Source: Pseudomonadota bacterium (lineage in GTDB: Bacteria; Pseudomonadota; Gammaproteobacteria; Pseudomonadales; Oleiphilaceae). From it: a stretch of 13,224 nt of DNA. The notes beneath the pieces are model-generated. The model was given only the letters and a program-made list of their open reading frames with translations. It had not been told where the DNA came from and ran no database searches. Both the position numbers and the translations under genes were made by a program. The DNA is taken from assembly GCA_023430625.1 (NCBI GenBank), contig JAEZAA010000198.1, forward strand, positions 1 to 13,224. Direction: 5' to 3'. Below, piece after piece: positions 7,433 through 13,224 of the stretch (positions are counted from its first letter, which is position 1; every line of letters begins with the position of its first letter).

Positions 7433-8089
7433 ATGAGCCAAAGGCAGCTTGAGGCAAATCTCCAGCGGGTGCTTCCGCGGGCGCAATTATGCAATACAGT
7501 CTTACCGGACTCGGCAGGCATTCAGCTTTATCTGTTCGATCCCCAGGTGATGGATGGCCCGCTTAGCCATGATGAGGCTCAGGCCGTTGTGGCCGAACCC
7601 GCTTACTGGTCGTTTTGCTGGGCCAGCGGTCAGGCCATTGCTGCTTTTCTGGCGGAACAACCCGAGTGGGTCCGTGGCAAGAGAGTACTGGATTTTGGCG
7701 CGGGTTCCGGTGTGGCTGGGATTGCGGCGGCTCGTGCGGGAGCACGCGAGGTTATTGCTTGCGACCTGGATCCGCTGGCCCTGGATGCCTGCGCCGCCAA
7801 CGCCGAATTGAATGGTGTCACCTTGACGCTGACCGACGATTGGCGCGCACATGGGGATCTGGACCTGATCCTGGCGTCCGACGTGTTGTATGACCGGGAT
7901 AACCTGCCGTTGTTGGGTGCATTTCTGCAACAGGCGCCGCAGGTGTTACTGGCGGACTCGCGGGTGCGAAATCTCGCAGAACCGGGTTATCGACTGCTGA
8001 CCCAGCAGGAATATCGCACGTTGCCCGACCTCAACGAGTTTGAGGAATTTAACTGGGTGCGGATCTATGCGGGTGCTCGTGAGGGCTAA
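7433..8089 (+). CDS. NNT1/EFM7-family (ETFB-KMT-like) protein methyltransferase
   Basis: The product is a 218-aa class I SAM-dependent methyltransferase. Motif I is VLDFGAGSG (85-93), the acidic ribose-binding residue follows in CDLDP (D111), and the DVLYD motif (150-154) is the Dxx(Y/F) signature of the seven-beta-strand protein lysine/N-terminal methylase group. The N-terminal MDGPLSHDEAQAV and EPAYWSFCWASGQA are also typical of the bacterial relatives of ETF-beta lysine methyltransferase. The ATG at 7433 is chosen over GTG 7427 because GAGGAG (7422-7427) is then correctly spaced. The protein substrate cannot be assigned. It is convergent with the large RNA gene and probably shares its terminator. 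Confidence 0.85.
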   Translation: MSQRQLEANLQRVLPRAQLCNTVLPDSAGIQLYLFDPQVMDGPLSHDEAQAVVAEPAYWSFCWASGQAIAAFLAEQPEWVRGKRVLDFGAGSGVAGIAAARAGAREVIACDLDPLALDACAANAELNGVTLTLTDDWRAHGDLDLILASDVLYDRDNLPLLGAFLQQAPQVLLADSRVRNLAEPGYRLLTQQEYRTLPDLNEFEEFNWVRIYAGAREG

Positions 8090-8164
8090 TCGTCATTGAA
8101 TTGAACGTCAGATCAAGGCGAGCACAGCGAACTCATAGAAATGAGCTCATAAAAAAGAGCGTAT

Positions 8165-8205
8165 AAAAAAAGAGCAGCATCTCGTCCTGAAATGCCGCTC
8201 TTTTT
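8165..8205. terminator. Bidirectional intrinsic terminator
   Basis: On the minus strand AAAGAGCGGCAT (complement of 8192-8203) pairs with ATGCTGCTCTTT (complement of 8169-8180) with one G-U wobble. Seven U residues follow (8165-8171). The 11-nt loop contains AGGA. On the plus strand the same hairpin is followed by a run of five T (8201-8205). It ends the minus-strand RNA and very likely also the methyltransferase mRNA. Confidence 0.88.
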
Positions 8206-8785
8206 AAAATGTCGTATATCGTGGTGGTCTACAGATCCTTGTACAAGCTCGATCCTTCGACGCATCCCTGGTGATTCTTCATCCGTCCAAGAATGACGTG
8301 TGAGCATTGCGCTCACGAAATTCAGAGGTCCCTAAAGCAAATTCCTTCGGTCCTTGCTTCCCCTCGCTTCAGGCGAGGATACAGTCCTAGTTACTGTCCG
8401 TAATTCCCTGCCGACCTTGGCAATACTTGTCTCACGACAAGTTAGAATCCTTAAAGCACTGTCCTTTTATCCCTGCTTCCCTTCGCGAGTCCCTGCGAAG
8501 AAACCATCCTGGTATCGTCCTTGGCTCCCTGCCAATCCTGGCACTGTTTGCCGAAGCAAACATAAAACCCTCAAGCTATTCCTTTATTCCCTGCTTCCCT
8601 TCGCGAATCCGTGCGAAGAAACCATCCTGGTTATCGTCCCTGGTTCCCTGCCAACCGTGGCGTTTCTTGCCGTAGCAAGTTAGATTCCCTAAAGCCGTGT
8701 CCTAGTTCCCTGCTTCCCCTCGCCAGTCCTTGCGAGGAAACCAATCCTGGTTTTCGTTCCTTGATTCCCTGTCATCCTTGACGGT
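8165..8785 (-). ncRNA. Large CsrB/RsmZ-type CsrA-sequestering RNA (about 620 nt)
   Basis: No credible protein is encoded here. Read on the minus strand, the region contains 38 GGA trinucleotides in about 620 nt, where roughly 10 would be expected by chance. Many sit in hairpin loops: GTCA-AGGA-TGAC (8771-8782) right at the 5' end, AAACCA-GGAT-TGGTTT (8738-8753), CCTCGC-AAGGACTG-GCGAGG (8718-8737) and CTTCGC-AGGGACTC-GCGAAG (8481-8500). ACCAGGATGGT occurs twice and matches the CsrA core ARGGAUG. Spacer hairpins carry stable tetraloops: C(UUCG)G at 8546-8561, C(UACG)G at 8666-8679 and C(GUGA)G at 8426-8441. The RNA ends at a strong intrinsic terminator. The expected role is to titrate CsrA/RsmA from mRNAs. 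It is much longer than E. coli CsrB (369 nt). The 5' end is approximate. Confidence 0.85.
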
Positions 8786-8786
8786 G
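8331..8786. repeat. Four tandem ~119-bp units forming the body of the CsrB-like RNA
   Basis: The landmark AAAGC (CAAGC in one unit) recurs at 8337, 8456, 8575 and 8694 (position of its G), exactly 119 bp apart. TGCTTCCC and TCCCTG recur at similar offsets within one or two bases. The second and third units are most alike; the fourth is cut short by the promoter. Sequence before 8331 holds a degenerate possible fifth copy, with a GTGAGC/GCTCAC hairpin (8300-8316) in the place of the unit-ending hairpin. Stems covary between units: CCTCGC/GCGAGG in units 1 and 4, CTTCGC/GCGAAG in units 2 and 3. Confidence 0.9.
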
Positions 8787-8789
8787 TCC

Positions 8790-8795
8790 ACTATA
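8790..8795 (-). promoter_or_regulatory. Extended -10 box of the CsrB-like RNA
   Basis: On the minus strand TGATATAGT forms an extended -10 (TGnTATAGT, hexamer at 8795-8790). There is no good -35 at 16-18 bp, as expected for an activator-dependent promoter. Predicted initiation is near 8782-8785, directly before the first GGA-loop hairpin. Confidence 0.55.
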
Positions 8796-8875
8796 TCAAG
8801 CTCACTTTGACAATAGTGTTACTAAAATCCCGTGCGCCGTTTGCGCTGTCCCAATCTAAGCCTGCTACAGTGAGG

Positions 8876-8888
8876 AATCAACGACTTA
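8876..8888 (+). promoter_or_regulatory. IHF binding site (perfect WATCAANNNNTTR)
   Basis: AATCAACGACTTA matches the IHF consensus at every specified position. It lies about midway between the RNA promoter and the GacA/UvrY-like box, where a DNA bend would bring the distal activator to RNA polymerase. A single short consensus can occur by chance; its position raises confidence. Confidence 0.5.
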
Positions 8889-8951
8889 TGGCTGGCTCAA
8901 GCGGGTTTAACCGCTCCTCTGTAGTGAAGAAACTCGCTTGTCTTACGAGTG

Positions 8952-8969
8952 TGTAGGAAATATCTCACA
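8952..8969. promoter_or_regulatory. GacA/UvrY-type upstream activating sequence
   Basis: TGTAGGAAATATCTCACA matches the imperfect palindrome TGTAAG-N6-CTTACA at 10 of 12 specified positions, with exactly the 6-bp spacer. Its centre is about 175 bp upstream of the predicted RNA start, close to the position of the equivalent element at csrB and rsmZ promoters. It is the expected binding site for the GacA/UvrY response regulator, whose gene is not in this window. Confidence 0.6.
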
Positions 8970-9136
8970 CGGTTATGGGTGAATCTCTTATGATCCTGAA
9001 ATGGTGGCAGCCTGATGCTTTAGCCGTGACACCGAATTCGGTTAGTTTAGGCGCGCGGAATCCGGTAGCGGATGTGCCGGTGGCGGACGCTCTCTCAGAG
9101 CGGAGCGCCGAGAAACCGGTTGTGTGGAGATGATCG

Positions 9137-9964
9137 ATGAGCTTGTTTTTATATCTGGATGCAGACACTGGCCTTGCCCTGTTACGGGACGCACGCCTGG
9201 CCTTTCAGACAGTGGAGCAGTTGCAGGATCCCTTCTTGAGCAATCAGGCGGTGAGTGCTGCGCCAGCCAAACGACAGGTTTCGCAGCAGGAAATCGAAGC
9301 CGAGTTGACGCGTCAATACCAGGCCCTGCCGCCACACCTGGCGGAACTGGTCAGCTTCGATTACTTTCGTGAGCAGGCCCAAGGGCGGCGTGCGGAGCTC
9401 GAATCCGCCGTGCTGGCGCGTGATCAGCGGCCCATGGCGGATACCTTGAGTACAGGGCAGCGGCAGGCACTGGCGCTGCTGCGACTCTTTAGCTCACCGA
9501 TCAACCCCATTCTCTGGGAGCGCTTTGGTGACCAGCACCGTGGCGTGGCGATCGAGCTGGACCCACAGAATGAAGCCATGCGCGCTCCGCTCTATGAAGG
9601 TAAGCCACAGATGCTGCAGGCCGTGAACTATGCCGATGAGCGACCAGCCCAGGCAGCGGGCCGCTTCGCCAGTCTGTTTCATCGCCCACGAGGCTTTATG
9701 GCAGAGGGCGAATGGCGCCTGGTCCGGCCGAGAAGCGTGGCGGATAAGGAAGTGGAGCGCCAAGGCCAGCAATGGTGCCTGTACAAGACCACACCCCGAC
9801 TCCTGCGCCGCCTGGTGTTTGGCTGCCAGGTTGCAGACGATCAACGGCAGCGGATTCTGACGCTGATCGAGCATGACCAGCGTTACCGGCATCTCAAAGT
9901 GCAGGCCTGCGAGATCGACCCATATCGCTATGAGCTGCACCTGCGGGACATCCCTGTGTCCTGA
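9137..9964 (+). CDS. DUF2971 domain protein, function unknown
   Basis: The protein has 275 aa, with no signal peptide or membrane segment, and is likely cytoplasmic. The central region FSSPINPILWERFGDQHRGVAIELD (118-142) has the form of the DUF2971 hallmark, where a Trp/Tyr-x-x-[FY]-x-[DN]-x-H-x-G motif precedes a [CV]-x-E-[FL]-[DN] strand. Later GEWRLVRP (191-198) and the RRLVFGCQVADDQRQRILTL stretch match the family's EWR motif and the strand following it. DUF2971 proteins are widespread and variably found in accessory regions; no activity is established. The family assignment is from recalled motif patterns. GGAGA is 6-7 nt ahead of the ATG. The gene shares its upstream region with the CsrB-like RNA and lies 52 bp before cysZ, so it might be co-transcribed with it. 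Confidence 0.75.
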   Translation: MSLFLYLDADTGLALLRDARLAFQTVEQLQDPFLSNQAVSAAPAKRQVSQQEIEAELTRQYQALPPHLAELVSFDYFREQAQGRRAELESAVLARDQRPMADTLSTGQRQALALLRLFSSPINPILWERFGDQHRGVAIELDPQNEAMRAPLYEGKPQMLQAVNYADERPAQAAGRFASLFHRPRGFMAEGEWRLVRPRSVADKEVERQGQQWCLYKTTPRLLRRLVFGCQVADDQRQRILTLIEHDQRYRHLKVQACEIDPYRYELHLRDIPVS

Positions 9965-10016
9965 TGGCTCGCGCTAAAGTGTTGAAGACCTTACAGAGTG
10001 TAATGAGGAGTACAGG

Positions 10017-10772
10017 ATGATCGGTGGTATGGGGGATGGGATTGGTTATTTCCGGGAGGGCTTCCGGCTGATTCGCCAGCCAGGCTTGCGTGGCCTGGTG
10101 GTGATTCCAATCCTGATCAATGTGATTCTGTTCGGGCTGTTCATCTATTTCCTAGGTAGCTACTTCTCCGGCTGGGTCGACTGGGCGGTGGCGCAGCTGC
10201 CGGATTGGCTCTACTTCCTGGCCTGGTTGTTGTGGCTCCTGTTCGCAGCACTGGTGCTGGTAGTTTTGATCTACGGCTTCGTGTTCGTGGCCAACCTGGT
10301 CGGCGCACCTTTTTACGGTCTGCTGGCCGAGCGTGTCGAGGAGCATCTGACCGGGACAACCAGTTCACCGTCGTTGACCTGGCGCAGCGCGCTGATGCTG
10401 GTGCCGAAATCCCTGCTGCGGGAAGTGCAGAAGTTGCTTTATTACCTGCCTCGCATTCTCGTGATCCTGCTGCTGGGATTTGTGCCGCTGATCCAGGTGG
10501 GCGCGCCGGTGCTCAGCGTGCTGTTCTCGGCCTGGATGATGGCGATCCAGTTTGTGGATTATCCCGCCGACAACCAGGGCGTCCGTTTCCCCGATCTGCG
10601 GCGAACCTTGGGCCGGCGTCGCCTGACCTGTGCCAGTTTTGGCGGCTGCGTGTTGCTGGGCTCCTTGATTCCGATCCTCAACCTGTTCGTGATGCCAGCC
10701 GCCGTGGCGGGTGGTACGGCCCTCTGGGTGCGCGAGTTACAACCGCGCTTGGCCGCGGGTACAAAAAACTAA
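10017..10772 (+). CDS. cysZ: Sulfate transporter CysZ
   Basis: The product (251 aa) is an inner-membrane protein of the CysZ/EI24 family, which brings sulfate in for cysteine synthesis. The N-terminal GIGYFREGFRLIRQPGLRGLVVIPILINVILF is the family's typical opening. Further hallmarks are FVANLVGAPFYGLLAERVE, the central PKSLLREVQKLLYYLPR segment and the FSAWMMAIQFVDYPADN motif. Several long hydrophobic spans are visible, with some expected to be half-membrane helices. Length agrees with E. coli CysZ (253 aa). GAGGAG lies six bases upstream of the ATG. Sulfate and selenate are chemical analogues, so its presence near a putative selenium importer is notable, although the two units are transcribed in opposite directions and are separated. 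Confidence 0.93.
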   Translation: MIGGMGDGIGYFREGFRLIRQPGLRGLVVIPILINVILFGLFIYFLGSYFSGWVDWAVAQLPDWLYFLAWLLWLLFAALVLVVLIYGFVFVANLVGAPFYGLLAERVEEHLTGTTSSPSLTWRSALMLVPKSLLREVQKLLYYLPRILVILLLGFVPLIQVGAPVLSVLFSAWMMAIQFVDYPADNQGVRFPDLRRTLGRRRLTCASFGGCVLLGSLIPILNLFVMPAAVAGGTALWVRELQPRLAAGTKN

Positions 10773-10838
10773 CAACGCAGTGGCTATAGCGGTGCTAGCC
10801 TTGAAGAGAAATATCTTCGAAATAGACGAGTTGTAGCC

Positions 10839-11702
10839 ATGCCCGACCTTCGCGTATTGATCGTGGACGACGCCAGTTTCGTGCGAGACATGGTCAAACG
10901 AGCCTTGCGCACCTACTTTCCGCAACTGAGCCTGGAAGATGCCATTAATGGGCGCAAGGCGCAGATGCTCATGGCCAAGTCCCATTACGATCTCATTCTT
11001 TGCGACTGGGAAATGCCGGAGATGAGCGGATTGGAGCTGCTGCGCTGGGCGCGGACGCAGGATGCCTATAAGAAAGTCCCCTTCGTGATGATCACCAGCC
11101 GGGGTGATCGCAGTCATATCGTGGAGGCGGTTCAGGAAGGGGTTTCCGATTACCTGGCCAAGCCTTTCAGCAATGAGCAACTGGCGCAGAAGGTTATCAA
11201 GGCCATTGGTCGCAAGTTGCAGCAAGCACCCCGAGCGCCATCGGTCAATCGTAATGTTCTCAACGCCTCGGCCAGTGTGCTGACGGCGGCGAACGCAAAC
11301 GCCAGCGGAAGTAGCAGTAACGGGAACGCCAAAGCGCCTGCCAGTGAGTCGGCTGCGACGAGGCTTGAGACTGACGCGAAACCCAGAGCAACCAGCTCAG
11401 CCGGCAAAGCCCAGGTCCGCTTTGCCGACAGCACCCTGACTGCGGTCATCAAGGGCATTACGCTGACCGAAGTCCGGGTGATCGCGCGCCGCGATGCCAA
11501 GCTGCCAGCCATTCTGGATCAGGCCGTGGTTGATATCGCCCTGGATGAAGGTGCGACCACGGCACGCCTCAACGGTTATGTGCACCAGTTGCAGGCGGTG
11601 GAAAACCGGATCGATACCGACTTCATCAGTATCGTCGTGCGCTTTGTGGACGAGGATCCGGAGAAGCTGGAGCAGTTGTCGAAGTTTATTGCGAAGCTTT
11701 AG
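10839..11702 (+). CDS. Response regulator with receiver domain and C-terminal PilZ-like domain
   Basis: This 287-aa protein starts with a CheY-type receiver (1-125). The acidic pocket is D10-D11, the phospho-acceptor D56 (in CDWEMPEMSG), the switch threonine T86 and the lysine K108 (AKPF), so it should be phosphorylated by a kinase. A low-complexity Ala/Ser/Asn linker (about 130-185) follows. The C-terminal ~100 residues resemble a PilZ domain (LPAILDQAVVDIALDEGATTARL, then ISIVVRFVDEDPEKLEQLSKFI). The RxxxR and D/NxSxxG motifs for cyclic-di-GMP are not evident: the first is reduced to VRVIARRD, the second to DIALDEG. No DNA-binding domain is present. No cognate kinase gene adjoins it; phoR is convergent and already pairs with phoB. 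The ribosome site is weak. Confidence 0.82.
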   Translation: MPDLRVLIVDDASFVRDMVKRALRTYFPQLSLEDAINGRKAQMLMAKSHYDLILCDWEMPEMSGLELLRWARTQDAYKKVPFVMITSRGDRSHIVEAVQEGVSDYLAKPFSNEQLAQKVIKAIGRKLQQAPRAPSVNRNVLNASASVLTAANANASGSSSNGNAKAPASESAATRLETDAKPRATSSAGKAQVRFADSTLTAVIKGITLTEVRVIARRDAKLPAILDQAVVDIALDEGATTARLNGYVHQLQAVENRIDTDFISIVVRFVDEDPEKLEQLSKFIAKL

Positions 11703-11738
11703 GGAGGAGTGAAGCAAAAGCTGGAAACACGGTGCCGG

Positions 11739-13058
11739 CTATGGGTCATTAACAATATTTTGCCCTAACGCCACCTGCCGCTTCCGCGGAAAATGACAGG
11801 TAAAACAACTCCCTTCCCCCGGCTGGCTCTGGATCTCCAGTTCTCCCTCGTGGTTGATCAGCACATGCTTGACGATGGCCAAGCCGAGCCCTGTGCCGCC
11901 GGTTTGGGTGGTGCGGGAGGGGTCGGCACGGTAGAAGCGCTCGGTCAGGCGCGGGATGTGGATGGGATCGAAGCCGATGCCGTCGTCCTGCACGCTTAAG
12001 TGAACGCCCTGTTCGTCATCCCACCAGTCGATGTCGATGCAGCCGCCTTCAGGGGTGTATTTGACGGCGTTGAACACAATGTTGGAAAAGGCGCTGTGTA
12101 ATTGCGCCTCATCGCCTAGGAATCCGCCATGGGTGCGTTTGGTCAGCCTGATCTGGTGCTGATTACCGCTGAGGGCTCGGGCGTCCTGCACGATGCGGTC
12201 CAGCAGGGGCGAGAGGTCAATGGGTTGGTGGCGCTGGGTTTCGTCGTGGGCTTCCAATTTGGACAGCAACAGGAGATCCGTGACCAGCGCCTGCATGCGC
12301 TGGGTTTGCTGCTGCATCTGGTTTAGTGCGCGCTGCCAGCGGGAGGGTAGGTCGTCGGCGTGATCGAGGATGGTCTCGAGATAGCCGCCCAGCACGGTCA
12401 GGGGCGTGCGCAACTCGTGGGACACGTTGCTGATGAAGTCCCGGCGCATGCTTTCCAGGTGGTTCAGGCGGGTAACGTCCTGAGCCAGGATCAGGCGGTC
12501 GCCTTCACCGAACAGGGTGATCTGGATCGACAGCATGATGTGGGGCTTATGGGGCGAGTGGATGCGCAGACGGTCGCTGTAATCGCGGGAGCTGAAATAG
12601 CGCTTGAAGCGTGGATTGCGCACCAGGTTCTGGATCAGCTGGCCCCGGTCGGCGGGAAAGCGGAGTCCCAGCAAATCCTCCGCCGCCTTGTTCCACCACT
12701 CCATGGCGCCCCGATTGTTAGTGAGGATGACGGCGTCGCGCAGGGCGTTGGTGGATTCCTGGCCGCGGTCGATGAGCTTTTGCAGCTGATCCTGAATGCG
12801 GTGGTGACGGCTCTGCAGGCGATAGATGCCATCGAACAAATCGCCCCAAAGTCCCCGACTTTCCGGGGGCTCCTGATCAGGCTCCGGCTGCGCCAGCCAT
12901 CGCTGCAGCTTGACGACCTGGAACAGCGTCCAGCCCACGTATAGCCCAAGGCCCACCACTAGGGTCCAGGCCACCTGTCCAAGCCACAGGCCCAGCAACC
13001 AGCAGAGCAGGATGCTCAGGGCCAGGTGACGAATGTGGACGAGCCAGGTTTTTTGCAT
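11739..13058 (-). CDS. phoR: Phosphate regulon sensor histidine kinase PhoR
   Basis: This is a 439-aa inner-membrane histidine kinase that senses phosphate status with the Pst/PhoU complex and phosphorylates PhoB. Two hydrophobic segments (about 11-50) anchor the N-terminus with no sizeable periplasmic loop, as in PhoR. A PAS domain follows (about 105-195; AVILTNNRGAMEWWNKAAEDLLG). The H-box FISNVSHELRTPLTVLGGYLE has H214, the N-box contains N330, and the G boxes are DDGIGF (358-363) and GGTGLGLAI (387-395). The ATG at 13058 has a modest AAAGG site. The gene lies 65 bp after phoB on the same strand and is convergent with the response-regulator gene, 36 bp apart, with no obvious terminator between them. 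Confidence 0.95.
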   Translation of the reverse strand: MQKTWLVHIRHLALSILLCWLLGLWLGQVAWTLVVGLGLYVGWTLFQVVKLQRWLAQPEPDQEPPESRGLWGDLFDGIYRLQSRHHRIQDQLQKLIDRGQESTNALRDAVILTNNRGAMEWWNKAAEDLLGLRFPADRGQLIQNLVRNPRFKRYFSSRDYSDRLRIHSPHKPHIMLSIQITLFGEGDRLILAQDVTRLNHLESMRRDFISNVSHELRTPLTVLGGYLETILDHADDLPSRWQRALNQMQQQTQRMQALVTDLLLLSKLEAHDETQRHQPIDLSPLLDRIVQDARALSGNQHQIRLTKRTHGGFLGDEAQLHSAFSNIVFNAVKYTPEGGCIDIDWWDDEQGVHLSVQDDGIGFDPIHIPRLTERFYRADPSRTTQTGGTGLGLAIVKHVLINHEGELEIQSQPGEGSCFTCHFPRKRQVALGQNIVNDP

Positions 13059-13123
13059 GCAGACCTTTGGTTGGGCTGTGGGTTGATACCGCAGTGGCCT
13101 TGAAGAGCCTCTGCCGGATTGAA

Positions 13124-13224
13124 CTAGGGCGCCTTATTGGAAAAGCGATAGCCAGTGCCGCGCACGGTCTGGATCAAGGCCTCATGGGTGCCGAGCGCCT
13201 TGCGCAGGCGCCGGATATGCACGT
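13124..13224 (-). CDS. phoB: Phosphate regulon response regulator PhoB, C-terminal end only
   Basis: Only the last 32 codons are in the window. They read VHIRRLRKALG, then IQTVRGTGYRFS and a short tail to TAG at 13124-13126. This is the recognition-helix end and C-terminal wing of an OmpR/PhoB-type winged-helix domain. The protein continues beyond the right edge. Position immediately upstream of phoR, and the close match to PhoB's VRGTGYRFS ending, give the assignment. Confidence 0.9.
   Translation of the reverse strand, partial: VHIRRLRKALGTHEALIQTVRGTGYRFSNKAP

Larger units (their letters stand above)
8786..9136. promoter_or_regulatory. Divergent control region between the CsrB-like RNA and the DUF2971 gene
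   Basis: This 351-bp stretch has no credible coding sequence. Its left two thirds hold the RNA promoter, IHF site and GacA/UvrY-like box. The right third is GC-richer, with a 12-bp palindrome ACCGAATTCGGT (9031-9042) and a ribosome-binding site GGAGA (9126-9130) before ATG 9137. I see no convincing promoter for the rightward gene; TATGAT (8989-8994) is a weak -10 candidate without a -35. Confidence 0.6.

Noticed and set aside
8538..8552. Sigma-54 promoter (TGGCAC...TTTGC)
   Set aside because: The GG-to-GC spacing is 2 bp too short, and the sequence is explained as adjoining hairpins of the repeat unit.
8354..8683. Open frames of about 82-109 codons on the plus strand inside the repeat array
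   Set aside because: They follow the 119-bp repeat, have no ribosome-binding site and low-complexity composition, and the stems and tetraloops show the minus strand is a structured RNA.
8165..8785. CRISPR array, because of regular direct repeats
   Set aside because: The period is 119 bp, the repeats are imperfect along their whole length with no unique spacers, and no cas genes are present.
8886..8951. Second GacA-type box (CTTAC...GTAGG around 8942)
   Set aside because: The half-sites are in the reversed order relative to TGTAAG-N6-CTTACA, so it does not form the palindrome.
9031..9042. 12-bp palindrome ACCGAATTCGGT upstream of the DUF2971 gene as an operator
   Set aside because: Too short and isolated to call a regulator site; no second copy is nearby and no matching regulator gene is present.

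Overview
The window is GC-rich, densely coded bacterial DNA. It looks like a gammaproteobacterium, possibly a Chromatiales or other sulfur/marine-type lineage. The evidence is the gene set (Do-family protease, OprF-like OmpA protein, SelU, CysZ, PhoBR) plus what reads as a Gac/Csr-type regulatory RNA locus. The genus cannot be fixed from this sequence alone.

Layout, left to right. (1) 1-920 (+): 3' part of a DegP/DegQ periplasmic protease, convergent with a YbaK-type aminoacyl-tRNA deacylase (1014-1565, -). A perfect GC-rich hairpin of REP-like type lies between them. (2) 1760-2902 (-): an OprF/OmpA-like outer-membrane protein with TSP3 repeats. (3) 7315-3118 (-): a compact unit encoding tRNA 2-selenouridine synthase (SelU), then a PhnD-like binding protein, a small PhnC-like ATPase and a fused double PhnE-like permease. 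The ABC genes are almost certainly one operon. Their pairing with SelU suggests import of a selenium oxyanion to supply selenophosphate-dependent tRNA modification, rather than phosphonate uptake. (4) 7433-8089 (+): a NNT1/EFM7-like methyltransferase, divergent from selU.

(5) 8090-9136: about 1 kb without a protein gene, and the most interesting part of the window. Its minus strand carries what reads as a very large CsrB/RsmZ-type RNA of about 620 nt. It has 38 GGA motifs, many in hairpin loops. It is built from four roughly 119-bp tandem units, with covarying stems and UUCG/UACG/GUGA tetraloops, and it ends in a strong rho-independent terminator. Upstream are an extended -10 box, a perfect IHF consensus and a near-consensus GacA/UvrY box about 175 bp from the predicted start, as at known csrB/rsmZ promoters.

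(6) 9137-11702 (+): a DUF2971 protein, the sulfate transporter CysZ, and a response regulator with a C-terminal PilZ-like domain. (7) 13224-11739 (-): the 3' end of phoB and complete phoR, the phosphate two-component system.

Main conclusions: a probable selenium uptake/tRNA-selenation operon, and an unusually large, tandemly amplified CsrA-sponge RNA with its control region intact. Both are inferred from sequence features and remembered family knowledge; no database search was possible.
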